In this document: piece by piece, positions 41,804-49,591 of the stretch
Position numbering within the stretch: position 1 is the stretch's first letter
Layout: each line of letters begins with the position of its first letter
Assembly: GCF_035917575.1 (NCBI RefSeq)
Contig: NZ_CP109090.1
Coordinates: forward strand, 5,084,001 to 5,148,000
From: Streptomyces sp. NBC_01788
Lineage (GTDB): Bacteria; Actinomycetota; Actinomycetes; Streptomycetales; Streptomycetaceae
Length of the DNA: 64,000 nucleotides
Direction: 5' to 3'
The notes under the pieces: model-generated
The model's input: the letters and a program-made list of their open reading frames with translations, nothing else
What the model was told of the DNA's origin: nothing
Databases searched by the model: none
Program-made: the position numbers and the translations under genes

Positions 41804-42007
41804 GCCGCGTCCCGTGTGACGCGTTTCACGCCGCGCGCGGTCCGTGCGCGGCGCGAAACGGCTGTACCCGCGCCCCACGCGCCGAGCGGTTTCCCGGCCG
41901 CCCGGAGCGGGATGGATATGCTGCCGAGTTGTTGTGCGGACCGGACGAGTACGCCCGAAGGGGGGCGGGCCGCCCCGGTTCGACGAGAGCGAGGAGGCGT
42001 CCGGCAC

Positions 42008-42679
42008 ATGGAGACGACAAGTCGGGCAGGCGCGCAGGCGTCTGCCGCGGAGGGTGGCCCACAGTCCCCCTTCGCCCGGCGTACGGCCGACGGCTACCTG
42101 CTGGCGCCCTTCCCCTGGTACGGCCTCGACGAGGCCTTCACGGGGCCGCGCTGGCTGATGCAGGTCGGGACCTCGGCCGACGGTGCCGTGGAACACGGTT
42201 CGACCGGGCACGGTGACGAGCCGTCCGTACGCAACGAGTTCGTGTCCGGGTCGCCGGACGAGCCCAAGGAGAGGTTCGCGGTCGTCGTCACCGTCGCCGC
42301 CCACCCCGAACGGCGCCTCGCCGACGGCACGGGCCAGCTGGAGGCCACCTCGGTCTCCTCTGCGGCCTGGCTGGCCGCGGTGGGCCTGCTCTCCTTCACC
42401 TGGCCCGGGCAGGTGGACCACACCCTGCGGGACGACTGGCTGGAGCAGCAGACGGAGACCGCGTGGGAGCTGGCCGACGATCTGTCAGGGCCGGCGTGGT
42501 CGATGCTCTCGCTGCCCGTGGACGGCGTCCCGACGCCCTTCCACTACCGGGAGTCGGAGTTCGGCTGGGTGCTCGCCGGTTCGACCTCCCAGGGGGTCCA
42601 CCTGGGGGCGTACGGCAGGGGCATGAGCGCGTACGGGCTCGGCTTCGCCGTGATCAAGGACATCGGCGCGTACGCCTGA
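42008..42679 (+). CDS. Conserved hypothetical actinobacterial protein
   Basis: A 223-residue protein, ATG 42008 with GAGGAGG 9 nt upstream. No domain recognised. It is mixed alpha/beta and likely soluble, with motifs LLAPFPWYGLDEAFTGPRWLMQVG, SVSSAAWLAAVGLLSFTWPGQVDHTLRDDWLEQQTETAWELADDL and SEFGWVLAGSTSQGVHLGAYGRGMSAYGLGFAVI. It sits between tatB and mrp, as its counterparts seem to in other Streptomyces. It ends at a strong terminator. Confidence 0.75.
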   Translation: METTSRAGAQASAAEGGPQSPFARRTADGYLLAPFPWYGLDEAFTGPRWLMQVGTSADGAVEHGSTGHGDEPSVRNEFVSGSPDEPKERFAVVVTVAAHPERRLADGTGQLEATSVSSAAWLAAVGLLSFTWPGQVDHTLRDDWLEQQTETAWELADDLSGPAWSMLSLPVDGVPTPFHYRESEFGWVLAGSTSQGVHLGAYGRGMSAYGLGFAVIKDIGAYA

Positions 42680-42710
42680 CGCCCCGCGGCACAGGGCGGA
42701 AACGACACGA

Positions 42711-42741
42711 AGGGGCGCCGTCCACGAAGGACGGCGCCCCT
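42711..42741. terminator. Terminator between the hypothetical gene and mrp
   Basis: AGGGGCGCCGTCC (42711-42723) and GGACGGCGCCCCT (42729-42741) form a perfect 13-bp stem with a 5-nt loop, in a convergent gap. A second stem follows (GCCGTACGGG near 42746 with CCCCGTACGGC near 42784). Confidence 0.88.
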
Positions 42742-42793
42742 GCCGCCGTACGGGCGGTGCGGACGGTACGGGCCGCGGAGGGCCCCGTACGGC

Positions 42794-43927
42794 CTAGAAC
42801 TTGTTCTTCGGGGTGATTCCCAGCGACAGCCCCGCGAGGCCCCGCTGCCGGCCGGCGAGCTTGTCGGCGATGTCCCGCAGGGCCGATCCCGCGGGGGAGT
42901 CCGGGTCGGTGATGACGACCGGCTTGCCCTCGTCGCCGCCCTCGCGCAGGCGGACGTCGATCGGGATGGAGCCGAGCACCGGGACCGTGGCGCCCGTGGT
43001 GCGGGTCAGGCCCTCGGCGACCACCCGGCCGCCGCCCGTGCCGAAGACGTCGACCATCTCGTCGCAGTGCGGGCAGGGCAGGCCGGACATGTTCTCGACC
43101 ACGCCGACGATCTTCTGGTGGGTCTGGACGGCGATGGAGCCCGCCCGCTCGGCCACCTCGGCCGCCGCCTGCTGAGGCGTCGTCACCACCAGGATCTCGG
43201 CGTTGGGCACCAGCTGGGCCACGGAGATCGCGATGTCGCCGGTGCCGGGCGGCAGATCCAGCAGGAGGACGTCCAGGTCGCCCCAGTACACGTCCGCCAG
43301 GAACTGCTGCAGCGCGCGGTGCAGCATCGGGCCGCGCCAGACGACCGGCGCGTTGCCCGGGGTGAACATGCCGATGGAGATGACCTTCACGCCGTTCGCC
43401 GACGGCGGCATGATCATGTTCTCGACCTGGGTCGGGCGGCCGTCCACGCCCAGCATCCGCGGCACGCTGTGGCCGTAGATGTCGGCGTCGACCACGCCCA
43501 CCTTCAGGCCGTCGGCGGCCATCGCCGCAGCCAGGTTCACCGTCACCGAGGACTTGCCGACGCCGCCCTTGCCGGAGGCGACGGCGTAGACGCGGGTGAG
43601 GCTGCCGGGCTTGGCGAAGGGGACCTCGCGCTCGGCCTGGCCGCCGCGCAGCGCGGTCGCCAGCTCCCGGCGCTGCTCGTCGCTCATCACGTCGAGCGTG
43701 ACGTCGACCCGGGTGACCCCCTCGACGCGAGAGACGGCGTCGGTCACCCGCTGGGTGATCGTCTCGCGCATCGGGCAGCCGGAAACCGTCAGGTAGACGG
43801 TGACCGCGACCGCTCCGTCCGCGCCGATCTCCACCGATTTGACCATGCCGAGCTCGGTGATGGGCCGGTGGATCTCGGGATCGTCAACCGTCGCCAGAGC
43901 TGCGCGCACCGCGTCTTCCGTAGCCAT
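42794..43927 (-). CDS. Mrp/ApbC family Fe-S cluster carrier ATPase
   Basis: A 377-residue protein. The N-terminal MIP18/DUF59 domain (ALATVDDPEIHRPITELGMVKSVEI, with SGCPMRE) is fused to a ParA/MinD-type ATPase. The deviant Walker A is GKGGVGKSS. Further motifs are VGVVDADIYGHSVPRML, LLLDLPPGTGDIAIS and the Fe-S ligands CPHC. It would bind and hand over Fe-S clusters in the cytoplasm. Rv1229c is the positional counterpart in mycobacteria. Confidence 0.94.
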   Translation of the reverse strand: MATEDAVRAALATVDDPEIHRPITELGMVKSVEIGADGAVAVTVYLTVSGCPMRETITQRVTDAVSRVEGVTRVDVTLDVMSDEQRRELATALRGGQAEREVPFAKPGSLTRVYAVASGKGGVGKSSVTVNLAAAMAADGLKVGVVDADIYGHSVPRMLGVDGRPTQVENMIMPPSANGVKVISIGMFTPGNAPVVWRGPMLHRALQQFLADVYWGDLDVLLLDLPPGTGDIAISVAQLVPNAEILVVTTPQQAAAEVAERAGSIAVQTHQKIVGVVENMSGLPCPHCDEMVDVFGTGGGRVVAEGLTRTTGATVPVLGSIPIDVRLREGGDEGKPVVITDPDSPAGSALRDIADKLAGRQRGLAGLSLGITPKNKF

Positions 43928-43968
43928 AGGACGATGGTACGGCGCCCCGTGCGGCCCCCGGGACCCCG

Positions 43969-44568
43969 TCAGCGGTCGTCCATGTCACCCGCGCGCGGGT
44001 GATCCGCCGGGAATACCCCGTGCCGGCGGTGCCCGTCGACGGTGCGTTCCTCCAGTTCCTTCACCAGGCCCTGGAGCTCCGAGCGCATCCAGTCGCGGGT
44101 GGCCACCTCGCCCAGGCCCATGCGCAGCGCGGCGATCTCACGGGTCAGGTACTCGGTGTCGGCGATCGACCGCTCGTCCTGCTTGCGGTCCTGTTCGAGG
44201 TTGACCCGGTCCCGGTCGTCCTGCCGGTTCTGTGCCAGCAGGATCAGCGGGGCGGCGTAGGAGGCCTGGAGGGACAGGGCCAGGGTCAGGAAGATGAACG
44301 GGTACTCGTCGAACCGCAGATGCCGGGGCGCGGCCACGTTCCACAGCACCCACACGACGATCATCACCGTCATCCAGACGATGAACCGCCCGGTGCCCAG
44401 GAATCGCGCGATGCGCTCGGACAGCCGCCCGAAGGCGTCCGGGTCCCACTCCGGCAGCAGCCGGCGCCGGGGCGGACGTGGCTGGTCCAGCCGGCCGGAC
44501 CGCGGCCGTCCGGCGGCGGTGGCCCCCACCGGGAGCCGCTCGCGGGTGCTCTCTCGCTCAGCCGCCAT
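43969..44568 (-). CDS. DUF1003 membrane protein
   Basis: A 199-residue protein with the DUF1003 core. Two membrane helices are seen (GRFIVWMTVMIVVWVLWNVAA and PFIFLTLALSLQASYAAPLILLAQN), then NRQDDRDRVNLEQDRKQDERSIADTEYLTREIAALR, which predicts a coiled coil. It overlaps the upstream MgtE-N/CBS gene by 11 nt. Function unknown, but it is repeatedly linked to magnesium-transport-related genes. Confidence 0.92.
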   Translation of the reverse strand: MAAERESTRERLPVGATAAGRPRSGRLDQPRPPRRRLLPEWDPDAFGRLSERIARFLGTGRFIVWMTVMIVVWVLWNVAAPRHLRFDEYPFIFLTLALSLQASYAAPLILLAQNRQDDRDRVNLEQDRKQDERSIADTEYLTREIAALRMGLGEVATRDWMRSELQGLVKELEERTVDGHRRHGVFPADHPRAGDMDDR

Positions 44569-45841
44569 GCGTCGCCGCCCCCTCCTCCAGGTCGTACTCC
44601 GTCTCCCGCCAGTCGTCCGGCAGCATGTGGTCCAGGACGTCGTCCACGGTGACCGCGCCGAGCAGCGCTCCGGCCTCGTCGACGACGGGCGCCGCCACCA
44701 TGTCGTAGGTCGCGAAGAACCCGGCGACGACCGGCAGCGTGGCGTCGGGCGGGAGGGGCTGCAGATCGTCGTCGAGGATCGAGCCGACGAGGGTGTAGGG
44801 CGGGTCGCGCAGCAACCGCTGGAAGTGCACCGTGCCCAGGTACTTCCCGGTCGGGGTGTCGTCGGGCGGGCGGCAGACGTAGACCTGGGCGGCCAGCGCG
44901 GGGGACAGGTCGCGGTTGCGGACCCGGGCCAGGGCGTCGGCGACGGTCGCGTCCGGGCGCAGGATGATCGGCTCGGTCGTCATCAGACCGCCCGCGGTGT
45001 GCTCCTCGTACGACATCAGCCGGCGCATGTCGGCCGCGTCGGCGGGCTCCATCAGTCCCAGCAGCCGCTCCTGCTCCTCCGCCGGCAGCTCGGCGAGCAG
45101 GTCGGCGGCGTCGTCCGGGTCCATCGCCTCCAGCACGTCGGCCGCGCGCTCGCCCTTCAGCTTGCCGAGGATCTCGATCTGGTCGTCCTCCGGGAGCTCC
45201 TCGAGGACGTCGGCGAGCCGGTCGTCGTCCAACGCGGCGGCGACCTCGGCGCGCCGCTTGGCGGACAGGTGGTGCAGCACGTTGGCCAGGTCGGCGGGGC
45301 GCAACTGCTCGAAGGTGGCGAGCAGGCTCTCCGCGCCCTGTCCCTGCTCCTCCAGCGAGAAGCCGGTGACCGCGGACCACTCCACGGTCAGGGCCTCTCC
45401 CCGGTTGCGCCGGAACGCGCCGCCCTTTTTGCCCTTGCGGACGAAGACGCGGTCGACCTCCCAGTCCCGGCGCGCGGGGAGCTGCTGCACCGACATGTCC
45501 AGGACCGTGACCTCCTCGCCGGTCTCCACGAGCGTCACCCGCCGGTCCAGCAGCTCGCCGAAGACGAGGCGTTCGGTGGGCCGCTGCTCGAAGCGACGGA
45601 CGTTGAGCACGCCCGTGGTGATGACCTGGCCGGACTCGATGCCGGTCACCCGGGTCATGGGCAGGAAGATGCGCCGCCGGGTGGCGAGTTCGACGACCAG
45701 CCCGAGCAGACGGGGCGGCCGGCGCCCGACGCGCAGCATGACGACCAGATCGCGTACGCGTCCCACCTGGTCGCCCGCCGGGTCGAAGACGGCGACTCCG
45801 GAGAGGTGCGAGACGAAGATCCGGGGGGCGCCCGCTGCCAT
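44558..45841 (-). CDS. MgtE N-terminal and CBS domain protein without a channel domain
   Basis: A 427-residue soluble protein. An N-terminal PRC-barrel-like part (FVSHLSGVAVFDPAGDQVGRVRDLV) is followed by the MgtE intracellular N domain (helical repeats LADVLEELPEDDQIEILGKL, AADVLEAMDPDDAADLLAELPAEEQERLLGLM). A CBS pair comes after it (AGGLMTTEPIILRPDATVADAL, VAAPVVDEAGALLGAVTVDDVLDHM). The MgtE transmembrane channel is absent, so it may sense Mg2+ and act on a partner. A DUF1003 gene overlaps downstream, and corA lies close by. Confidence 0.9.
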   Translation of the reverse strand: MAAGAPRIFVSHLSGVAVFDPAGDQVGRVRDLVVMLRVGRRPPRLLGLVVELATRRRIFLPMTRVTGIESGQVITTGVLNVRRFEQRPTERLVFGELLDRRVTLVETGEEVTVLDMSVQQLPARRDWEVDRVFVRKGKKGGAFRRNRGEALTVEWSAVTGFSLEEQGQGAESLLATFEQLRPADLANVLHHLSAKRRAEVAAALDDDRLADVLEELPEDDQIEILGKLKGERAADVLEAMDPDDAADLLAELPAEEQERLLGLMEPADAADMRRLMSYEEHTAGGLMTTEPIILRPDATVADALARVRNRDLSPALAAQVYVCRPPDDTPTGKYLGTVHFQRLLRDPPYTLVGSILDDDLQPLPPDATLPVVAGFFATYDMVAAPVVDEAGALLGAVTVDDVLDHMLPDDWRETEYDLEEGAATHGG

Positions 45842-46061
45842 GGCTGCGCCTCCTTTGCGCGGCTGTGTGGTGCGTGTGGTGCGTGTCGTGTGTGCCGGGT
45901 TTCTTTTCCCAATTGCCCGCTCAGGTGCGCTTCAGGCTAGCCCGTCCACCTCGGATACGCCCTGGTGAGCGTCCGGACGAGCCGGTTCCGCCGGGCGTGC
46001 GCGGCCCCGGTACGCTGCCGTACGCCGTTTGAGGACATCCGTCGGAAAGGCAGCTCCACCT

Positions 46062-46805
46062 GTGACCGTGATTCCCCAGGGCCGTACCCGCCGGACCACG
46101 CTGACGAGCGCGTTGTGTGCCCTGGTCGTCGCGGGCGCGGGTCTGACGGGGTGTTCCGGGGACGATCCGGACGCGGGCACCAACGGAGTGGGCAAACTGC
46201 CGGCCGAAAAGATCCAGGCGAAGACGAGGGCGGCGGCCGCCACCGCGGACACCGTGCACCTGTCCGGGAACGTGGTCAGCAACGGCCGTACGTACCGGCT
46301 CGACATGCGTCTGAAGGACGAGGGCGGCACCGGCTCGGTCACCTCGCAGGGGTCGACCTTCGGGCTCCTGCGGATCGGGCAACAGCTCTACCTGAAGGCG
46401 GACGCCGGGTTCTGGGGCCAGGTCGACGGCAGCGGCAAGGCCACCGGGGCCGCCGACAAGCTGGACGGCAAGTATGTGAAGGTGCCGCAGGGCGATCCCT
46501 CGTACCAGCGGTTCAGCGGCTTCACGGACAAGGGCGTCCTCCTCGACGGGCTGCTGACGCTGCACGGCACGCTGGCGACCGACGGGCACCACGAGCAGGC
46601 GGGCGTCCGCACGATCCGCATCACCGGCGGCAAGGGCTCCGGCGGCACCCTGGACGTCTCCCTGGAGGGCACTCCCTACCCGCTGCGCCTGGTGCGCGCG
46701 GGCGACGCGGGAACGCTGAGCTTCTCGGACTGGGGCAAGGACTTCGCCCTGGCCCAGCCGGAGAAGAGCGAGACGGTCGACTACGGCAAGCTGCCGACGT
46801 CCTGA
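46062..46805 (+). CDS. LppX/LprG-like lipoprotein
   Basis: About 247 residues from GTG 46062. The signal has basic PQGRTRRTTL, a hydrophobic core (ALCALVVAGAGLTG) and the lipobox LTGC. The mature part (KIQAKTRAAAATADTVHLSGNVVSNGRTYRLDMRLKDEGGTGSV) is like the LolA/LppX fold of actinobacterial lipoproteins that bind lipids between membrane and outer layers. The ligand in Streptomyces is unknown. It is divergent from the MgtE-N gene. Confidence 0.82.
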   Translation: MTVIPQGRTRRTTLTSALCALVVAGAGLTGCSGDDPDAGTNGVGKLPAEKIQAKTRAAAATADTVHLSGNVVSNGRTYRLDMRLKDEGGTGSVTSQGSTFGLLRIGQQLYLKADAGFWGQVDGSGKATGAADKLDGKYVKVPQGDPSYQRFSGFTDKGVLLDGLLTLHGTLATDGHHEQAGVRTIRITGGKGSGGTLDVSLEGTPYPLRLVRAGDAGTLSFSDWGKDFALAQPEKSETVDYGKLPTS

Positions 46806-46827
46806 CTCCCGCTCCCCGGAAAGGGGA

Positions 46828-47340
46828 CTACTTCCGCCGCTTCCGCTTCACCAGCAGCCGCGGCAGCCCGTCCGGGGCCGGCCGGCGGGTCGTCGCCGGG
46901 GTGGGCAGCGGTGCCTCGGCCAGCGAGTCCTCCGGCAGCGGCGCGGTCGTCCCGGTGGGCTCCAGGCGCAGCACCCGGCACTCGCGGGCCCAGCGCGCGG
47001 TCATGGCCTCGCCGTCGGGTGCGTTGAGCCGCTTCCCCTTCAGCTCGGCCACCGCCTCCTGCCACCGCGGGGAGTCCGGCGCGACCTCGACGACCCGCGC
47101 GGCCCAGGTGACCAGGCGGCCGCCCTTGTCCTTGCTGCGGACTGTCACCTCGGCGCCGGCTCCGTCGGCCAGCCCGGGCAGCGGCTGCTCGCCGGGCCCG
47201 TCGCCCACCACGCATGCCGCGCCCTCGTGCCAGACGTGCCACAGGGCGCGGGCCGGGACGCCGGGGCCCTTGACCCAGACGAGGCCGGACTTCTTGGTGG
47301 CCTCCTCGACGAGGGCCTGGTCGAGCAGCTCGGTGTTCAT
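46828..47340 (-). CDS. Conserved hypothetical protein, 170 residues
   Basis: The N-terminal two thirds look like a small beta-rich domain (ATKKSGLVWVKGPGVPARALWHVWHEGAACVVGDGPGEQPLPGL, EVTVRSKDKGGRLVTWAARVVEVAPDSPRWQEAVAEL), resembling a pyridoxamine-oxidase-like or split-barrel fold. The last 45 residues are Pro- and Arg-rich. I cannot name a function. It is downstream of and co-directional with corA (22 nt gap). Confidence 0.72.
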   Translation of the reverse strand: MNTELLDQALVEEATKKSGLVWVKGPGVPARALWHVWHEGAACVVGDGPGEQPLPGLADGAGAEVTVRSKDKGGRLVTWAARVVEVAPDSPRWQEAVAELKGKRLNAPDGEAMTARWARECRVLRLEPTGTTAPLPEDSLAEAPLPTPATTRRPAPDGLPRLLVKRKRRK

Positions 47341-47362
47341 GGCAGAAGAGTAACGAGCCCGC

Positions 47363-48478
47363 TCACAGCCAGCCGTTGCGCTTGAGCGTGCGGTGGATGC
47401 CCACGCAGATCACGGCCGTGAGGCCCAGGATCAGCGGGTAGCCGTACTTCAGGTGCAGCTCGGGCATGTACTTGAAGTTCATGCCGTACACACCGCAGAC
47501 CATCGTCGGCACGGCGATGATCGCGGCCCAGGCCGTGATCTTCCGCATGTCCTCGTTCTGCGCGACGGACGCCTGCGCCAGGTTGGCCTGGAGGATGGAG
47601 TTGAGCAGCTCGTCGAAGCCGACGACCTGCTCCTGTACGCGGGCCACGTGGTCGGCCACGTCCCGGAAGTACTTCTGGATGTCCGGGTCGATCAGCCGCA
47701 TCGGACGCTCACTCAGCAGCTGCATGGGCCGCAGCAGCGGCGACACCGCCCGCTTGAACGCCAGTACCTCGCGCTTGAGTTGGTAGATCCGTCCGGCGTC
47801 GGTGCCGCGCGGGGTGCCGCCACGGCCCGGCGAGAACACCTCCGTCTCGACCTCGTCGACGTCCTCCTGCAACGCGTCCGCGACCGCCATGTACCCGTCG
47901 ACGACGTGGTCCGCGATGGCGTGCAGCACGGCGGAGGGGCCCTTGGCCAGCAGCTCGGGGTCGTCCTGCAGGCGGTGCCGCAGCGCGCGCAGCGAGCCCT
48001 GGCCGCCGTGCCGGACGGTGATGAAGAAGTCCCGGCCGGTGAAGCACATCACCTCGCCGGTCTCCACGATCTCGCTGTTGGGCGTGAGCTCGTCGTGGTC
48101 GACGTAGTGGATGGTCTTGAAGACCGTGAAGAGCGTGTCGTCGTAGCGCTCCAGCTTGGGCCGCTGGTGGGCCGTGACCGCGTCCTCCACGGCCAGCGGG
48201 TGCAGCCCGAACTCCGCGGCGATACCGGCGAATTCGGCTTCGTTCGGCTCGTGCAGGCCGATCCACACGAAGCCCCCGTCGCGTCGCACCTGGCGCATCG
48301 CCTCCGGAGGGGTGAGCGGCCGGTCGGTCGGAACCCGGGAGCCGTCGCGGTAGACGGCGCAGTCCACGATGGCCGAGGGGGCCGCCGGGTCGCGCGTGGT
48401 GTCGTACGCCCCGTCGTCCCGGCGCGTGGCCGGGCGGGAGGTGCGGACCACGGAACGCAGGTCGCGGATCATCGACAT
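47363..48478 (-). CDS. corA: CorA-type magnesium/cobalt transporter
   Basis: 371 residues from ATG 48478 (AAGGAG 8 nt upstream). The cytoplasmic part includes AVEDAVTAHQRPKLERYDDTLFTVF. The two C-terminal membrane helices flank the YGMNF signature in WAAIIAVPTMVCGVYGMNFKYMPEL. The protein forms a pentameric Mg2+ (Co2+) channel. A 490-nt upstream region with an M-box-like leader points to Mg2+-controlled expression. The positional counterpart in M. tuberculosis is Rv1239c corA. Confidence 0.94.
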   Translation of the reverse strand: MSMIRDLRSVVRTSRPATRRDDGAYDTTRDPAAPSAIVDCAVYRDGSRVPTDRPLTPPEAMRQVRRDGGFVWIGLHEPNEAEFAGIAAEFGLHPLAVEDAVTAHQRPKLERYDDTLFTVFKTIHYVDHDELTPNSEIVETGEVMCFTGRDFFITVRHGGQGSLRALRHRLQDDPELLAKGPSAVLHAIADHVVDGYMAVADALQEDVDEVETEVFSPGRGGTPRGTDAGRIYQLKREVLAFKRAVSPLLRPMQLLSERPMRLIDPDIQKYFRDVADHVARVQEQVVGFDELLNSILQANLAQASVAQNEDMRKITAWAAIIAVPTMVCGVYGMNFKYMPELHLKYGYPLILGLTAVICVGIHRTLKRNGWL

Positions 48479-48756
48479 GGCGGGCTCCTTCGCAGCGAGC
48501 GACGAGCGGCCGAGGGCGGTCGGAACTGCCCGGAATGAGGACGTGGTGGCCTCAGGGATGTTTGGCACGTCCACAAAGCGGGGAGCACCGCACCGTCACG
48601 GTGGCGAGCTTCGTCACTGACAGATCAGACAGATCAAAACGAAACGAAGTGCTCTTCCGTATGACGTGCGCGGAGGCACGAACGCGAGAGGTGGCGACCG
48701 ACCGGAGTCAGAGCGACGACATCAGCGGCGGGAAGAGCGGGTGCTACTGCACGGTC

Positions 48757-48880
48757 GACTTCGATCCATGACAGCCCCACCTCCTCCGGCCGGTCCCTCG
48801 TAAGGGAGTCCCATCGGCGTCGTGGCCGGATCAGGGCCTCCCCAGGGTTGAACACCTGGGGGGCACCTCGTTGCGCGCTG
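48757..48880 (-). ncRNA. Candidate M-box (ykoK) magnesium riboswitch in the corA leader
   Basis: Reading leftward, the leader contains CAACGAGGTGCC, a hairpin CCCCAGG...CCTGGGG, then GCCCTGATCCGG followed by GACGCCGATGGGAC (48807-48821). It then has TCCCTTACGAGGGA and GGTGGGGCTGTCATGG. The order and the GACGCCnATGGG block match the M-box consensus (GACGCCAATGGGTC after GCCCAGAAAC, with an AGGTGAGGC-type start) as I remember it. The gene controlled is corA, a Mg2+ transporter. Made by eye; a covariance search has not been run. Confidence 0.5.
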
Positions 48881-48954
48881 CCTCCGGACGACCGGCCAAG
48901 AGTATCAGCAGCCCGGTGTGTCAAGGCGCCGCTTTGCCTGCCGCTGACGAGTTC

Positions 48955-48960
48955 TATGCT
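48955..48960 (+). promoter_or_regulatory. -10 element of a likely leaderless promoter (SUFU gene)
   Basis: TATGCT ends 6 nt before ATG 48967, which has no ribosome-binding site. A TTGCCT (48934-48939) upstream is a weak -35 candidate. Confidence 0.5.
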
Positions 48961-48966
48961 CGCCGC

Positions 48967-49551
48967 ATGGCTGATGTTCTTCCTCTGGTCGAGGCCCGGT
49001 TGCGTTCCGCGCTCGGCGAACCGGACGCCCGCGCCGCGGTCACCTTCCTCGGCACGGACCGGATCGAGGTACTGCGCTTCCACGAGGGGGACATCGTCCG
49101 GTACGCCACCCTCGGCATGTCCGGCCGGCCCATGACCGACCCCACCGCGCTGGTCGCGGATCCGGTCGAGGGGCCGCGCGCCGAGCTGGTCCTCTCCGTC
49201 CGCGCCGGCCTCGCCGACACCGACAAGGTGCTCCGCCCGCTCGCCGTACTGGGGGCGTCTCCGCAGGTCGAGGGCGTGGTCGTGGCGCCGGGCGCCTCGC
49301 TCGACGTGGGCGAGCCGCTGTGGCCCGGCGCGCCCTTCACCTCGGTCCTGGTGGCCGAGCCGGGCGGCCTGGTGGAGGACCTGGAACTCGACGAGCCGCG
49401 GGACCCCGTACGGTTCCTGCCGCTGCTGCCGATGACCCCGAACGAGGCCGCCTGGAAGCGGGTGCACGGCGCGCAGGCCCTGCGGGAGCGCTGGCTGAGC
49501 CGCGGGACGGACCTGCGGGACCCGGCCCGCGGTTCCGTCCCGCTGGAGTGA
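48967..49551 (+). CDS. Suppressor-of-fused (SUFU) domain protein
   Basis: A 194-residue protein with SUFU-type blocks: VLRFHEGDIVRYATLGMSGRPM, AELVLSVRAGLADTDKVLRPLAVLGASPQVEGVVVAPGASLDVGEPLWPGAPFTSVLVAEPGG, and VRFLPLLPMTPNEAAWKRVHGAQALRERW. Bacterial SUFU proteins are often immunity-like or of unknown role; here it is a solitary chromosomal gene that appears leaderless. Confidence 0.85.
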   Translation: MADVLPLVEARLRSALGEPDARAAVTFLGTDRIEVLRFHEGDIVRYATLGMSGRPMTDPTALVADPVEGPRAELVLSVRAGLADTDKVLRPLAVLGASPQVEGVVVAPGASLDVGEPLWPGAPFTSVLVAEPGGLVEDLELDEPRDPVRFLPLLPMTPNEAAWKRVHGAQALRERWLSRGTDLRDPARGSVPLE

Positions 49552-49591
49552 GCCGGAGTGAGCAAGCTCACCAACAGGCCGTCGGCCCACG

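Larger units (their letters stand above)
48479..48966. other. Divergent regulatory region between corA and the SUFU-domain gene
   Basis: About 490 bp without a credible gene. It contains the corA leader with the M-box-like element (48757-48880), a leftward TTGACA box (48919-48924) with TACTCT 14 nt further on, and the rightward leaderless -10 at 48955. Confidence 0.6.

Noticed and set aside
38042..42421. Minus-strand open frame of 1459 codons
   Set aside because: It runs antisense across the anti-sigma, htrA and tatB genes, whose motifs are unmistakable. Long antisense frames are normal at this GC content.
48899..48924. Canonical sigma-70 promoter for corA
   Set aside because: TTGACA is perfect, but TACTCT follows after only 14 nt, short of the usual 16-19; kept only as a note in the regulatory region entry.
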